NCBI GenBank assembly: GCA_036378175.1
Contig: DASUWY010000016.1
Span: 1 to 64,000, forward strand
Direction: 5' to 3'
Source: Thermoleophilaceae bacterium
GTDB taxonomy: Bacteria; Actinomycetota; Thermoleophilia; Solirubrobacterales; Thermoleophilaceae
Length of the DNA stretch: 64,000 nt
Shown here piece after piece: positions 7,335 through 15,931 of this stretch. The notes under the pieces are model-generated. The model worked only from the letters and a program-made list of their open reading frames with translations, was not told the origin of the DNA and ran no database searches. The position numbers and the translations under genes are program-made. Within the stretch, counting starts at the first letter, position 1. The number at the start of each line of letters is the position of its first letter.

Positions 7335-7989
7335 CGGCGTCTCCAAGGGCGCCGAAGCCGACCCCGGCCTCGAGGCGCTGGTGTTCGAGCAACGCCAGCG
7401 CCTCGGCCGTGGGCGCGGCGCTGTCGCGGTCGGCGTAGCGCACCGAGTCGTGAAGGAGCAGGATCACCCCGTCGCCGAGGTCACGGCCCGCGATGTCGGC
7501 GATCCGCTCGGCCGGAATCGGCTCCCAGTCCATTCCCCACCCCGACCAGTACACAGGCTCGAGCCCGAGCTTTCGGCAGGCCTCGTATGAGGCGTCCGTG
7601 AAGCGCCCGTACGGAGGGCGGTAGAAGCGCGGCCGCCGTCCGGTTGCCGCCTCCACCGCGCCGAGGCCGCGCGCGAGGTCGTCGCGCGCCTGCTGTGGGG
7701 TGAGCTTGTCGTGATGCTCATGGCCGAAGCCGTGAAGCGCCACCTCGTGGCCGCGCGCCACCACCTCTCGGCCCACGTCCTGGTGGCGCATGAGCTGCTC
7801 GCCGAGCATGAAGAAGGTGGCGCGTGCCCCGATCGCGTCCAGCGCGTCCAGGACGGCCGGGGTGCCCTCGGGATCCGGGCCGTCGTCGAAGGTGAGCAGC
7901 GTGCGCTGGCTGCCCGTTTCAGCGCGCTCGAGAGCGGGGAACCGCGTCCACAGCTCGTCGGTCTCCCGCATCTGCCTGAAGCTCGGCAC
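7321..7989 (-). CDS. Polysaccharide deacetylase (NodB-like)
   Basis: A 222-residue NodB homology domain protein. Metal and catalytic motifs are in order: TFDDGPD with Asp35/Asp36, H86-x3-H90 in LHGFGHEHH, RPPYGR, and LLLHDS near the C-terminus. The family removes N- or O-acetyl groups from glycans such as peptidoglycan or chitooligosaccharide. No signal peptide is visible; the N-terminus is MPSFRQMRETDELW, so it may act in the cytoplasm or leave by another route. The GTG start lies 3 nt after the scpB stop, which makes it the last gene of a scpA-scpB unit. Confidence 0.85.
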   Translation of the reverse strand: MPSFRQMRETDELWTRFPALERAETGSQRTLLTFDDGPDPEGTPAVLDALDAIGARATFFMLGEQLMRHQDVGREVVARGHEVALHGFGHEHHDKLTPQQARDDLARGLGAVEAATGRRPRFYRPPYGRFTDASYEACRKLGLEPVYWSGWGMDWEPIPAERIADIAGRDLGDGVILLLHDSVRYADRDSAAPTAEALALLEHQRLEAGVGFGALGDAVSSP

Positions 7990-7992
7990 GAC

Positions 7993-8565
7993 TCATCCCG
8001 TGGCGCGTTGCTCGCCTGCCTTCAGCAGGCGCTCCCGCAGCTCGCCCTCCTCCTCCGGCGTGGGATCGAAGGCGGCCACGTCGGGCAGCTCGTCGAGGCC
8101 GTTCAGGCCGAAGAGGCGCTGGAACAGCTGCGTGGAGCGGTAGAGCACGGCGCCGAACTGCGAGCGCCCCGACTCCTCGATCAGCCCGCGCTCGAGCAGC
8201 GTGCCCACGGCGGACTCCGACGCCACCCCGCGGATGCGCGCGATCTCGGGCCTCGAGACCGGCTGGAGGTACGCCACGATCGCCATGCACTCGGCCTGCG
8301 CCTGCGTGAGCGGCGGGGTGCGCGGCCGGGCGAGCAGCCGGCGCGCGGCCTTCTCCGCCACCGGGTCGGTGGCGAGGGTGAACCCGCCCGCCACCTCGCG
8401 CAGCACCACGCCGCGCCAGCCCTCGGCGTAGTGCTCGCGCAGCCGGGCGAGCGCCTCGACGACCTCGCCCTCCCCCGCCTCGCACGCGTCGGCGAGCGTC
8501 TCGACCGAGACCGGGTCGGGCGACAGGAACAGCAGGGCTTCCACGACGCGCGGCAGATCGTTCAT
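7993..8565 (-). CDS. scpB: Segregation and condensation protein B
   Basis: A 190-residue ScpB, the winged-helix kleisin partner that joins ScpA and SMC in chromosome condensation. The pattern VVEALLFLSPDPVSVETLA, then LAQAQAECMAIVAYLQPVSRPEIARIRG and SAVGTLLERGLIEESGR, is characteristic. ATG 8565 overlaps the scpA stop (ATGA), so the two subunits are translationally coupled; an upstream extension of the frame was rejected. No smc gene is in the window. Confidence 0.95.
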   Translation of the reverse strand: MNDLPRVVEALLFLSPDPVSVETLADACEAGEGEVVEALARLREHYAEGWRGVVLREVAGGFTLATDPVAEKAARRLLARPRTPPLTQAQAECMAIVAYLQPVSRPEIARIRGVASESAVGTLLERGLIEESGRSQFGAVLYRSTQLFQRLFGLNGLDELPDVAAFDPTPEEEGELRERLLKAGEQRATG

Positions 8566-9284
8566 CGTGCGTTCACCACTATCGGGCCGAACGATTCCGA
8601 CTGTTCCCAAGTGGCTTCCCCCTTCTTGTAGAGCTCCAGAAGCGCAAACAGCGTCACGGCCTGAGTCACGCGATCCGCGCCCTCCACGGCCTCGTCGAAC
8701 GTGAACCTCCCGCGGCGCGACAGCAGCGAGCGCAGGTGCTTCAGCCGCTGCTCCACGGACACGGTGGGCATGGCCACGTGGTGCAGCGAGATCGGCTCGG
8801 GCATCCGCAACAGCCCGCCGATCGCCTTGGCGAGCGACACCGGCTCGTACGACTTCTCCGCCAGATCCACCGACACGCGCCGCAGCTCCTTGGGCAGCGG
8901 CGCCGAGCGGTAGCGGAAGCCGGACTCCGCCTCAATCCTCTCGCGCAGGAAGGCGGCCGCCCGGCGGTAGCGCGCGTACTCGAGCATGCGGGCGAGCAGC
9001 TCATCCGCCGCCTCGGCCCGATCGAGGTCGATCTCCTCGTCTTCCTCGCGCGGCAGGATCAGCCGTGATTTGAGCTCGAGCAGCGCCGCGATCAGCACGA
9101 GGAACTCGGTGGCGGCCTCGAGATCGAGCTCACCCGAGCCCTCGAGGTGCTCCACGTATGCGAGCACCACCTCGGCCAGGTCGACCTCGAGCAGGTCGAC
9201 CTCCTCCTTGAGCACGAGCGTGAGCAGCAGGTCGAAGGGACCTTGGAAGACCTCGAGGTCGAGGTCGAGCGAGAGCACGGCCAT
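8562..9284 (-). CDS. scpA: Segregation and condensation protein A (kleisin)
   Basis: A 240-residue kleisin. The N-terminal FQGPFDLLLTLVLKEEVDLLEV is the ScpA signature, and TFDEAVEGADRVTQAVTLFALLELYKKGE is the C-terminal winged helix that binds SMC heads. It bridges SMC and ScpB. It precedes scpB with a 4-nt overlap. There is no Shine-Dalgarno, but TAAGCT lies seven nt before the ATG, and its TAA is the stop codon of trpS. The operon may therefore have its own leaderless promoter inside the end of trpS. Confidence 0.94.
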   Translation of the reverse strand: MAVLSLDLDLEVFQGPFDLLLTLVLKEEVDLLEVDLAEVVLAYVEHLEGSGELDLEAATEFLVLIAALLELKSRLILPREEDEEIDLDRAEAADELLARMLEYARYRRAAAFLRERIEAESGFRYRSAPLPKELRRVSVDLAEKSYEPVSLAKAIGGLLRMPEPISLHHVAMPTVSVEQRLKHLRSLLSRRGRFTFDEAVEGADRVTQAVTLFALLELYKKGEATWEQSESFGPIVVNAR

Positions 9285-9291
9285 CGCCGAG

Positions 9292-9297
9292 AGCTTA
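9292..9297 (-). promoter_or_regulatory. -10 element of scpAB (leaderless type)
   Basis: TAAGCT on the minus strand, seven nt before the scpA ATG. Its first three bases are the trpS stop codon, so promoter and upstream gene overlap. Confidence 0.4.
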
Positions 9298-10281
9298 CGA
9301 GGGGGGCCCGACGCCCATGCGATCTCGGGCCAGAGCCACGTTCTCGTGGGCGATCGCGTGCGCCTTCTCGGCGCCCGCGTGGAGGATCGCGTGGAGCTGC
9401 TTCTCGTCGGGACGCAGCTCGTTGTAGCGCTCTCTCACCGGCGCCAGGTATTCCACCACCGCGTCCGCCACCGCCTGCTTGAACTGGCCGTACCCCGAGC
9501 CGTCGAACTCGCTCTCGATCTTGGTTGGCTCCACCCCGCGGATCACGGCGAGGATGTCGATCAGGTTGGTGATCCCGGGCTTGTCGGGCGAGCGCACCAC
9601 CTCGGACCCGGAGTCGGTCACGGCGCTCTTGATCTTCTTCTCCACCGTCTTCGGCTCATCCAGCACTCGGATCACTCCCGCGTCGCTCGCCGCGGTGGTG
9701 GACATCTTGCTCGTGGGTTCCTGAAGGTCCATGATCCGCGCGCCCACCGTCGGGATGCGCGCCTCCGGCACCACGAACGTCTCGCCGAAGCGCGCGTTGA
9801 AGCGCTGGGCCACGTCGCGGGCGAGCTCGAGGTGCTGGCGCTGGTCCTCGCCCACCGGCACCTCGTCGGCGTTGTAGGCGAGGATGTCCGCCGCCTGCAG
9901 GATCGGATAGTTGAAGATGCCCGCGGAGACCAGCTCCTTCTGCTTCGCGGACTTCTCCTTGAACTGGGTCATTCGCTGGAGGTCGCCATAGGCGGTCACG
10001 GCGTTGAGCAGCCAGGTGAGCTCCGTGTGCTCCGGCACGTCTCCCTGGCGGAAGAGGATGCAGCGCTCGGGGTCGAGCCCGGCGGCGATCAGGATCGCGG
10101 TTGCGTCGAGCACGGTCTCGCGCAGCTTCGCCGGCTCATACGGAACCGTGATCGCGTGAAGGTCGACGAGGCAGTAGATCGCCTCGCCCCGCTCCTGACC
10201 CTCCACCCAGCCGCGGATGGCCCCGATGAAGTTGCCGAGGTGCTTGGAGCCGGTGGGCTGGATGCCGCTGAAGGTGCGCAC
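9295..10281 (-). CDS. trpS: Tryptophanyl-tRNA synthetase
   Basis: A 328-residue class Ic aminoacyl-tRNA synthetase. FSGIQPTGSKHLGNFIGA holds the HIGH-type motif, GEDQRQHLELARDVAQRFN and IMDLQEPTSKMSTT hold the KMSKS-type loop. It charges tRNA-Trp. GTG 10281 is chosen as start (product begins MRTFSGIQPTG), since conservation begins there and a -10 element (TAGACT) lies eight nt upstream; the frame also has a GTG at 10314 that would add 11 residues. Upstream is the 290-bp repeat region that separates it from the gcv operon. Confidence 0.95.
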   Translation of the reverse strand: MRTFSGIQPTGSKHLGNFIGAIRGWVEGQERGEAIYCLVDLHAITVPYEPAKLRETVLDATAILIAAGLDPERCILFRQGDVPEHTELTWLLNAVTAYGDLQRMTQFKEKSAKQKELVSAGIFNYPILQAADILAYNADEVPVGEDQRQHLELARDVAQRFNARFGETFVVPEARIPTVGARIMDLQEPTSKMSTTAASDAGVIRVLDEPKTVEKKIKSAVTDSGSEVVRSPDKPGITNLIDILAVIRGVEPTKIESEFDGSGYGQFKQAVADAVVEYLAPVRERYNELRPDEKQLHAILHAGAEKAHAIAHENVALARDRMGVGPPS

Positions 10282-10289
10282 GGCGCGGG

Positions 10290-10295
10290 AGTCTA
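10290..10295 (-). promoter_or_regulatory. Candidate -10 element of trpS
   Basis: TAGACT on the minus strand, eight nt before GTG 10281. Fits the near-leaderless pattern seen at other genes here and helps to decide the trpS start. Confidence 0.35.
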
Positions 10296-10322
10296 GGAGG
10301 CGCGGCGGTGCCACCGACGGGA

Positions 10323-10366
10323 AGGTTCCTGGATGGACCCATATTGGGGTGCTGAGTCAGGAACCT
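10323..10366. repeat. 9-bp inverted repeat upstream of trpS
   Basis: AGGTTCCTG (10323-10331) and CAGGAACCT (10358-10366) are perfect complements around 26 nt. The segment CTGAGTCAGGAA inside resembles the arm of the hairpin at 53468-53503. Confidence 0.5.
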
Positions 10367-10370
10367 ATGG

Positions 10371-10417
10371 CCGGAGGTCGAGGTCGGAGGCCGGAGGTCC
10401 GATCGGAGGTCGGAGGG
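10371..10417. repeat. Degenerate CGGAGGTC tandem repeat
   Basis: CGGAGGTC occurs at 10372, 10392 and 10404, with shorter CGGAGG copies between and after. The region is non-coding and lies between trpS and gcvPB. It belongs with the other low-complexity gene-end repeats listed here. Confidence 0.6.
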
Positions 10418-10421
10418 AACC

Positions 10422-10460
10422 ATCCCAACCAGCTGTGGCTGGGGAACAGCTAGATGGGAT
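10422..10460. repeat. 39-bp hairpin repeat, copy 1
   Basis: The unit starts ATCCCAACCAGCTGT and ends ACAGCTAGATGGGAT. Outer arms ATCCCA/TGGGAT and inner arms AGCTGT/ACAGCT pair, so each copy can fold as a hairpin. It is identical over 39 nt to the copy at 10496-10534. The 35-nt gap between copies also contains GCTGG/CCAGC. Confidence 0.8.
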
Positions 10461-10495
10461 GCTGGGCGCCAGCCCGTGCCTCTGCGCGGGGTGCG

Positions 10496-10534
10496 ATCCC
10501 AACCAGCTGTGGCTGGGGAACAGCTAGATGGGAT
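10496..10534. repeat. 39-bp hairpin repeat, copy 2
   Basis: Exact second copy of the unit at 10422-10460, 74 bp away and in the same orientation. A partial echo, GCTAGATGCTGGG, follows at 10571 at the end of gcvPB. Confidence 0.8.
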
Positions 10535-10571
10535 TCTGGAGACGCTAGGCCACGGAAGAGGCGGGCGACCG

Positions 10572-12131
10572 CTAGATGCTGGGAGACGGCGTTGCGGACG
10601 GGGCACCGTCCTGCGACCTGCCACCTGCCTCCTGCGACCTGGCCTGCCGCACCACGGGGTGCCTCGCCGCCGCCGCCTCGTCGAGGCGCCTCACCGGCGT
10701 GGTGTACGGCGCGTTGCGCGCGATCTCCGGGTCTTCCTTCGCCTCTTCCAGGATCTCGCGGAGCGCGTCCGCGAAGCCGTCGAGGCGCTCCTTCGTCTCG
10801 GTCTCCGTGGGCTCGATCATCAGCGCCTCGTCCACTAGCAGCGGGAAGTAGACGGTTGGCGGGTGCACCCTGTGGTCAAGCAGCCGCTTGGCGATGTCGA
10901 GCGTCCTGATGCCGAGTTGGTCGCGCGCGCCGCGGCCCGACAAAACGAACTCGTGCATGCACAGGCGGTCGAACGCGATCGGCAGATACTCGGCGATTCC
11001 CGGCTCCGCGAGCCGCGCGCGCAGGTAGTTCGCGTTCAGCACGGCCGTCTCCGACACGTCCTTGAGACCGTCGCCGCCCACCGAGCAGATGTACGCGTAC
11101 GAGCGCACGAACACGCCGAAGTTGCCCTGGAACCCGCGCAGCCGTCCGATCGACTTCGGGCGCTCGAAGTCGAGGTCGAAGAACGGCTCCCCACCGCCGT
11201 TCGCGCCCTCGCGCCGCACCACCTGAGGCCGCGGAAGGAACGGCTCTATGCGCTCGGACACGGCGATCGGTCCGGCACCCGGACCGCCGCCGCCGTGCGG
11301 CTGCGTGAACGTCTTGTGCAGGTTGAAGTGCACGATGTCGAAGCCCATGTCACCCGGCCGCGAGATGCCCAGCACGGCATTGAGGTTCGCGCCGTCGTAG
11401 TAGAGCGTGGCGCCCGCGTCGTGGACGATGCGCGCGATCTCCTCGATGTTGCGGTCGAACAGCCCGAGCGTGTTGGGGTTGGTGAGCATGAGGCAGGCGG
11501 TGTCGTCGCCGGCCTTCGCGCGAAGGTCGTCGACGTCCACCCCGCCGTCCTCGGCGGTGCCCACCTTCACCACCTCGTAGCCGGACATCGTCACCGTCGC
11601 CGGATTGGTGCCGTGCGCGGTGTCGGGCGTGAGCACCTTCGTCCGCTGCTCGCCGTGGTCCTCGTGGTAGGCGCGCGTGAGAAGCAGGCCCGCGAGCTCG
11701 CCGTGCGAGCCGGCGCTGGGCTGCAGAGACACGTGCGGCAGCCCGGCCACCTCGGAGAGCTGCCGCTGCAGCCGCCACATCAGCTCGAGCGCGCCCTGGG
11801 CGTACTGCGGCTCCTGGAGCGGATGAAGCCGCGAAAAGCCCGGCAGCGCCGCCACGCGCTCGTTGAGCTTCGGGTTGTGCTTCATCGTGCACGACCCGAG
11901 CGGGTAGAAGCCGGTGTCGAGGTCGAAGTTCTTCTTCGAGAGGTTGTTGTAGTGGCGAACGATCTCGGGCTCTGAGATCTCAGGCAGCTCTGGCGGCTCC
12001 GAACGGATCGCTTCCGAAGGAAGTAGCTCCGACACGGGCACTTCGGGCACGTCGAGCTCGGGCGCGACGAAAGCGCGCCGCCCCTCCTTCGACCTCTCGT
12101 AGATCGTCAGCGTGGGCTCTCCGCCGATCAC
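10572..12131 (-). CDS. gcvPB: Glycine dehydrogenase (decarboxylating), subunit 2
   Basis: A 519-residue PLP-binding beta subunit of the split P-protein. Motifs seen: [23 protein letters not shown] (shown here split: [21 protein letters not shown]), [22 protein letters not shown] and the PLP lysine in [13 protein letters not shown]. With GcvPA it decarboxylates glycine and loads aminomethyl onto GcvH. GTG 12131 overlaps the gcvPA stop (GTGA). The C-terminus ends in an unusual tail, [10 protein letters not shown] then [10 protein letters not shown], encoded by repetitive DNA with two CCTGCGACCTG units. Confidence 0.95.
   Translation of the reverse strand: MIGGEPTLTIYERSKEGRRAFVAPELDVPEVPVSELLPSEAIRSEPPELPEISEPEIVRHYNNLSKKNFDLDTGFYPLGSCTMKHNPKLNERVAALPGFSRLHPLQEPQYAQGALELMWRLQRQLSEVAGLPHVSLQPSAGSHGELAGLLLTRAYHEDHGEQRTKVLTPDTAHGTNPATVTMSGYEVVKVGTAEDGGVDVDDLRAKAGDDTACLMLTNPNTLGLFDRNIEEIARIVHDAGATLYYDGANLNAVLGISRPGDMGFDIVHFNLHKTFTQPHGGGGPGAGPIAVSERIEPFLPRPQVVRREGANGGGEPFFDLDFERPKSIGRLRGFQGNFGVFVRSYAYICSVGGDGLKDVSETAVLNANYLRARLAEPGIAEYLPIAFDRLCMHEFVLSGRGARDQLGIRTLDIAKRLLDHRVHPPTVYFPLLVDEALMIEPTETETKERLDGFADALREILEEAKEDPEIARNAPYTTPVRRLDEAAAARHPVVRQARSQEAGGRSQDGAPSATPSPSI
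10605..10645. repeat. Repeat DNA inside the 3' end of gcvPB
   Basis: CCTGCGACCTG occurs at 10610-10620 and again at 10631-10641, separated by CCACCTGCCT. It encodes the low-complexity C-terminal tail of GcvPB. The tail is not part of the conserved P-protein. Confidence 0.6.
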
Positions 12132-13474
12132 GCTGGCACCTCCTCGCGCACCCCACGCACCACCGCGGCCAGGCGATCGATGTCCTTGCGCGTCCGCCGC
12201 TCCGTGATCGCGACCAGCAGGCAGTCCTCGTACTCGGGGTAGTAGTAGCGAAGGCGATGGCCCGGGTTGATGCCCTGGGCGCGCGCCCGCTCGCACACCT
12301 CATCCAGATTGGGAACACGGATGGCGAACTCGCGCACGACCGGGCCCGGATTGACCAGCTCGGCGCCGAGCGCCTCGCGCGCGTAGGCGGTGCGCCGCAG
12401 CATCAGCTCGCCCAGCTCCACCACCCCGCGCTTGCCGAGCCACGACAGGTAGATCACCCCCGCCAGCGCGTTCAACGCCTGCGCCGTGCAGATGTTGTGC
12501 GTGGCCTTCTCGCGCCGGATGTGCTGCTCGCGCGTCTGAAGGGTGAGCACGAAGCCGCGCTTGCCGTCCACGTCCACCGTCTCGCCCGCTATCCGCCCCG
12601 GCATCCGCCGGAGGAACTTCTCGGTGGCTGCGAAGAAGCCGAACGACGGCCCGCCGAAGTCCAGCCGGTTGCCGAGCGACTGTCCCTCGCCCACCGCCAC
12701 GTCCACACCGAACTCGCCGGGCGGCTTGAGGATTCCGAGCGTGAGCGGATCCACCGCGCACACGAGCACCGCGCCGGTGCTCTTGGCCGCCTCGGCGAGC
12801 GACCCGAGATCCTCGACGGTGCCGAGGAAGTTCGGCTGCTGCAGGATCACGGCCGACGTGTCGTCATCCACCGCCGCGGCGAGCGCGCCGAGGTGGGTGG
12901 CGCCGCGGCCGTCGAGCGGCACCTCCACCACCGTCGACCCGAATGCGTGTGCATAGGTGGCCAGCGTCTCGCGCGAGTTGGGATGCACACCGCGCGACAC
13001 GACGAACTTCGAGCGCCGGTTGTCTAGGCGCGCCATGTAGGCGGCGGATGCGACCGACGATGGTCCCTCGTACATCGACGCGTTCGCCACCGGCAGCCCG
13101 GTGAGCTCCGAGATCGCCGTCTGGAACTCGAACATCACCTGCAGCCCGCCCTGCGAGATCTCCGGCTGGTAGGGCGTGTACGGCGTGAGGAACTCGGACC
13201 GGCCAATGATCGAGTCGATCAACGCCGGCACGTAGTGGTCGTACATGCCCCCGCCCGCGAACGTGACCTCCTGCTCGGCGTCGCGGTTGCGCGCCGCGAG
13301 CGCGCGCAGGTGGTCGTACACGTCCTGCTCGGCCATGCCGTCCGGCAGCGCTATCGGCTCGCGCTGGCGCACGGGCTCCGGGATGTCGCGGAACAGCTCC
13401 TCCACGGAGCCGACGCCGATCGCGTCGAGCATCTCGCGGCGGTCAGCGTCGGTTGCAGATGTGTAGCGGCTCAT
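12128..13474 (-). CDS. gcvPA: Glycine dehydrogenase (decarboxylating), subunit 1
   Basis: A 448-residue alpha subunit of the split glycine cleavage P-protein. Landmarks: [44 protein letters not shown] and [15 protein letters not shown], all normal for GcvPA. It pairs with GcvPB for PLP-dependent glycine decarboxylation. It lies between gcvH (4 nt upstream) and gcvPB (4-nt overlap), consistent with one gcvT-H-PA-PB transcript. Confidence 0.96.
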   Translation of the reverse strand: MSRYTSATDADRREMLDAIGVGSVEELFRDIPEPVRQREPIALPDGMAEQDVYDHLRALAARNRDAEQEVTFAGGGMYDHYVPALIDSIIGRSEFLTPYTPYQPEISQGGLQVMFEFQTAISELTGLPVANASMYEGPSSVASAAYMARLDNRRSKFVVSRGVHPNSRETLATYAHAFGSTVVEVPLDGRGATHLGALAAAVDDDTSAVILQQPNFLGTVEDLGSLAEAAKSTGAVLVCAVDPLTLGILKPPGEFGVDVAVGEGQSLGNRLDFGGPSFGFFAATEKFLRRMPGRIAGETVDVDGKRGFVLTLQTREQHIRREKATHNICTAQALNALAGVIYLSWLGKRGVVELGELMLRRTAYAREALGAELVNPGPVVREFAIRVPNLDEVCERARAQGINPGHRLRYYYPEYEDCLLVAITERRTRKDIDRLAAVVRGVREEVPA

Positions 13475-13478
13475 AGAG

Positions 13479-13874
13479 CTACCTGCCCAGAGACTCCTTG
13501 TAAGCGTTCACGTCCATCAGCGAGTCGGCCTCGGACGGGTCGGTCAGGCGGACTCGAACCATCCACCCCTCACCATAGGGATCGTCGTTGATCTTCTCGG
13601 GCGACTCCTTCAGCGCCTCGTTCACCTCGATCACCTCACCGGACATCGGCGCGAACACGTCGGACACCGCCTTCACCGACTCCACCTCGGCGTACGCGGA
13701 GTTCGCGTTCACCTGCGTGCCGACGTCCGGCGGGTCGAAGAACACGACCTCCCCGAGCTGGTCCTGGGCGTACCAGGTGACGCCGAAGGTGCCGGTGTCG
13801 CCGTCCACCTTCGCCCAGTCGTGCTCGGGGTGGTACAGCAGCCCGTCGGGATAGCTCTCTTCTGCCACGCTCAC
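13479..13874 (-). CDS. gcvH: Glycine cleavage system H protein
   Basis: A 131-residue lipoyl carrier. The lipoylated residue is Lys68 in AEVESVKAVSDVFAP. GVTWYAQDQLGEVVFFDPPDVG is split here as GVTWYAQDQL and GEVVFFDPP, both standard GcvH sequence. It shuttles aminomethyl and reducing equivalents between P, T and L proteins. The GTG start overlaps the gcvT stop (GTGA). Confidence 0.96.
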   Translation of the reverse strand: MSVAEESYPDGLLYHPEHDWAKVDGDTGTFGVTWYAQDQLGEVVFFDPPDVGTQVNANSAYAEVESVKAVSDVFAPMSGEVIEVNEALKESPEKINDDPYGEGWMVRVRLTDPSEADSLMDVNAYKESLGR

Positions 13875-14950
13875 TGCTCCTTCCGGTAGAGCGGCCTCTC
13901 GCGCACCTCTGCCGGGCGCAGCTTGCCGCGGACGTCCACCTCGATCTTCGTGCCTGGCTCAGACGCCTCCACGGGCACGTAGCCCATGCCGATCCCGATG
14001 TCGAGGCACGGGGAGAGCGTTCCGCTCGTGACCACGCCCGCGGGCTCGCCGCCCACCACGATCGGGTTGCCCTGCCGTGGGATGCCGGGACCGGTGAACG
14101 CGAACGGCACGAGCTTGCTCGCCGGCTCGACCCCGCGCAGGGCCTCGGCGCCTATGAAGTGGGTATCGAGCTTGCACACCCACCCAAGCCCCGCTTCGAT
14201 CGGGTTGCGGTCCTCGGACAGGTCGTTGCCGTACAGGTGGAAGCACACCTCGAGACGGAGCGTGTCGCGCGCGCCGAGCCCTGCGGGCTTCGCGCCCTCG
14301 CCGATGAGCGCATCCCACACGCGCGGGGCGCCGCTCGGCGGAACCAGCAGCTCCACCCCGTCCTCGCCCGTGTAGCCCGTGCCGCACACCAGGCAGTCCA
14401 CGCCGCCCACCTGCGAGTGCGTGGTGCGCATGCGGGCGGGCGCCTCGCCCTCGAGGTGGTAGGTGAGGATGGCACGTGCCCGCGGGCCCTGGAGCGCGAG
14501 CATCGAATAGCGATCCGCGGCGTCGCTCACGTTCACGTCGAAGCCGTCCGCGTGCCGGGAGAACCACTGGTAGTCGCGCGAGTGGTTCGCCGCGTTCGTG
14601 ACCGTGAGGAAGCGCTCCGGTTCGAGCTTGTAGGTGAACAGGTCGTCCAGCACGCCGCCGTCTTCGCGGCAGAGCACCGAGTACTGGGCTCCGTAGAGCG
14701 GGATCTTCGACACATCGTTCGAGAGAAGGCGCTGGAGGAAGCGCTCGGCATCCGGGCCGCTCGTCTCGATCTCGCCCATGTGCGAGACGTCGAACAGCCC
14801 CGCGTGGCTGCGCACCGCCACGTGCTCCTGGCGGATGCCCTCGTACTGAACCGGCATCTCCCAACCGGCAAATGGGACGAGCCTCGCCCCGGCGGCGACA
14901 TGGCGGTCGTAAAGCGGGGTTTTGCGCTGAGTGTCGGCGGCGCTCGTCAG
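13871..14950 (-). CDS. gcvT: Glycine cleavage T protein (aminomethyltransferase), probable CTG start
   Basis: GcvT transfers the methylene of aminomethyl-GcvH to tetrahydrofolate and releases ammonia. The first in-frame ATG (14857, MPVQYEGIRQEH) would cut off conserved sequence: the frame upstream reads TPLYDRHVAAGARLVPFAGW, the classic GcvT N-terminus. Between that and the in-frame TAG there is no ATG, GTG or TTG; only CTG at 14950, giving MTSAADTQRK and 359 residues, the normal family length. A -10 element (TAGGGT) lies nine nt before it. First gene of gcvT-H-PA-PB. The reading frame is certain, the start codon less so. Confidence 0.9.
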   Translation of the reverse strand: MTSAADTQRKTPLYDRHVAAGARLVPFAGWEMPVQYEGIRQEHVAVRSHAGLFDVSHMGEIETSGPDAERFLQRLLSNDVSKIPLYGAQYSVLCREDGGVLDDLFTYKLEPERFLTVTNAANHSRDYQWFSRHADGFDVNVSDAADRYSMLALQGPRARAILTYHLEGEAPARMRTTHSQVGGVDCLVCGTGYTGEDGVELLVPPSGAPRVWDALIGEGAKPAGLGARDTLRLEVCFHLYGNDLSEDRNPIEAGLGWVCKLDTHFIGAEALRGVEPASKLVPFAFTGPGIPRQGNPIVVGGEPAGVVTSGTLSPCLDIGIGMGYVPVEASEPGTKIEVDVRGKLRPAEVRERPLYRKEQ

Positions 14951-14959
14951 GGCGGAGAG

Positions 14960-14965
14960 ACCCTA
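14960..14965 (-). promoter_or_regulatory. Candidate -10 element of the gcv operon
   Basis: TAGGGT on the minus strand, nine nt before the proposed CTG start of gcvT. The same hexamer serves the cNMP-binding gene at 27641-27646. Confidence 0.35.
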
Positions 14966-15004
14966 GCAATGCGGGCCGGGCAAATCACCCCCGGAAAGGC
15001 GCTT

Positions 15005-15430
15005 CTAACCGGCGTCCGCGGGCGCCAGAACCGCCGGCACGCGATCGCGCTGACTCGCCTGCACGAGCGCCTCGCAGATCTCGCGGCGCGAGTGGTCCTT
15101 CGCCACGTAGCCGTCGGCTCCGGACGCGCGCGCATGCTCGGCCAGGGACGTGCCCTCGTGGGCACTCATGAGGATCACGCGCGTCTCCATCTCGGGATGC
15201 CGGCGGCGGAGCTCGGCACACAGCGTCGTGCCCTCCATGCCGGACATGCGCACGTCCACGAGCGCCACGTCCGGCGAGAGGTTCTCGATCGCCTCGAAGG
15301 CCTCGTCGCCGTCGCGCGCCACCGCCACGAGCTCGAGCCGGCAATGCTCGGTGATCGCCCGCGCGAGTCCCTCTCTGTAAGCGCGCTGATCGTCCGCGAG
15401 CAGCACGGTGATGGGCTCGGCTAGTTCCAT
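15005..15430 (-). CDS. Stand-alone receiver (CheY-like) protein
   Basis: A 141-residue receiver with no output domain. Phosphorylation site Asp59 (PDVALVDVRM), acidic pair Asp13-Asp14 (LLADDQ) and Lys111 (GYVAKDHS) are all present, so it should be phosphorylatable. After the receiver, only a short tail (QRDRVPAVLAPADAG) follows. The fold is closest to NarL-type receivers. It is divergent from a gene that encodes only a LuxR helix-turn-helix, and lies in the same cluster as a large histidine kinase, its likely phosphodonor. Start ATG 15430 was preferred over an upstream frame extension. Confidence 0.85.
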   Translation of the reverse strand: MELAEPITVLLADDQRAYREGLARAITEHCRLELVAVARDGDEAFEAIENLSPDVALVDVRMSGMEGTTLCAELRRRHPEMETRVILMSAHEGTSLAEHARASGADGYVAKDHSRREICEALVQASQRDRVPAVLAPADAG

Positions 15431-15679
15431 CCGAGCTTGATGCTTGCGCGCGGGCACGCGTATTTCATCGTCTTCCGGGTTGGACCTGCTGCTGACGGGT
15501 ATCCGCCGGTGGGAGGTCGTCCGATTGGTGGAGACGCCCAAGGTCAAACTCCGCTGCCCACGCGGAACCTGTGCGTCATGCGAACCGGACTACTTCGATT
15601 GGAGTACCTGAGGGTCCACCTACATACCAACCGCGCGGGGGGTGGTTCGCATCCACGAGCAGGGCAGGATTCGCTGAGC

Positions 15680-15931
15680 ATGACGTTCTCGACCACCACA
15701 AGAAGGCCTCGCTCCGGCACGCTGTCCGAGCGCGAGTGCGAGGTTCTGGAGCAGATCGCCCGCGGTCACTCGATCGACGACATCTCGGCGGATCTGTTCC
15801 TGAGCCCCCATACGGTCCGAACCCACATCAAGAACATCCTTCGCAAGATGGGGGCACGGACGCGCGCTCACGCCGTGGCGATGGCGATCTCAGAAGGCCT
15901 CATCGACCGGACCCGCGTCGGACTCCGCTGA
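15680..15931 (+). CDS. HTH-only LuxR/NarL-type DNA-binding protein
   Basis: An 83-residue protein that is nearly all LuxR helix-turn-helix: LSERECEVLEQIARGHSIDD, then ADLFLSPHTVRTHIKNILRK, both standard. There is no receiver or other sensor domain, so it resembles GerE-type regulators. It faces away from the receiver-only gene at 15430 across 249 bp, so the two look like a NarL regulator split into two genes. The last 32 bp overlap the end of the convergent kinase gene. ATG 15680 gives a complete HTH; the longer frame upstream is not convincing. Confidence 0.85.
   Translation: MTFSTTTRRPRSGTLSERECEVLEQIARGHSIDDISADLFLSPHTVRTHIKNILRKMGARTRAHAVAMAISEGLIDRTRVGLR

Noticed and set aside
10422-10534. 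CRISPR-like repeat pair
   Set aside because: Only two units, each a hairpin, with a structured 35-nt gap and no cas genes.
14951-15000. GGAGAGACC string near gcvT resembling part of a glycine riboswitch
   Set aside because: It is on the strand opposite to gcvT and lacks the CGCCGAAGG core and the closing CTCTCAGGC part, so it is most likely chance.
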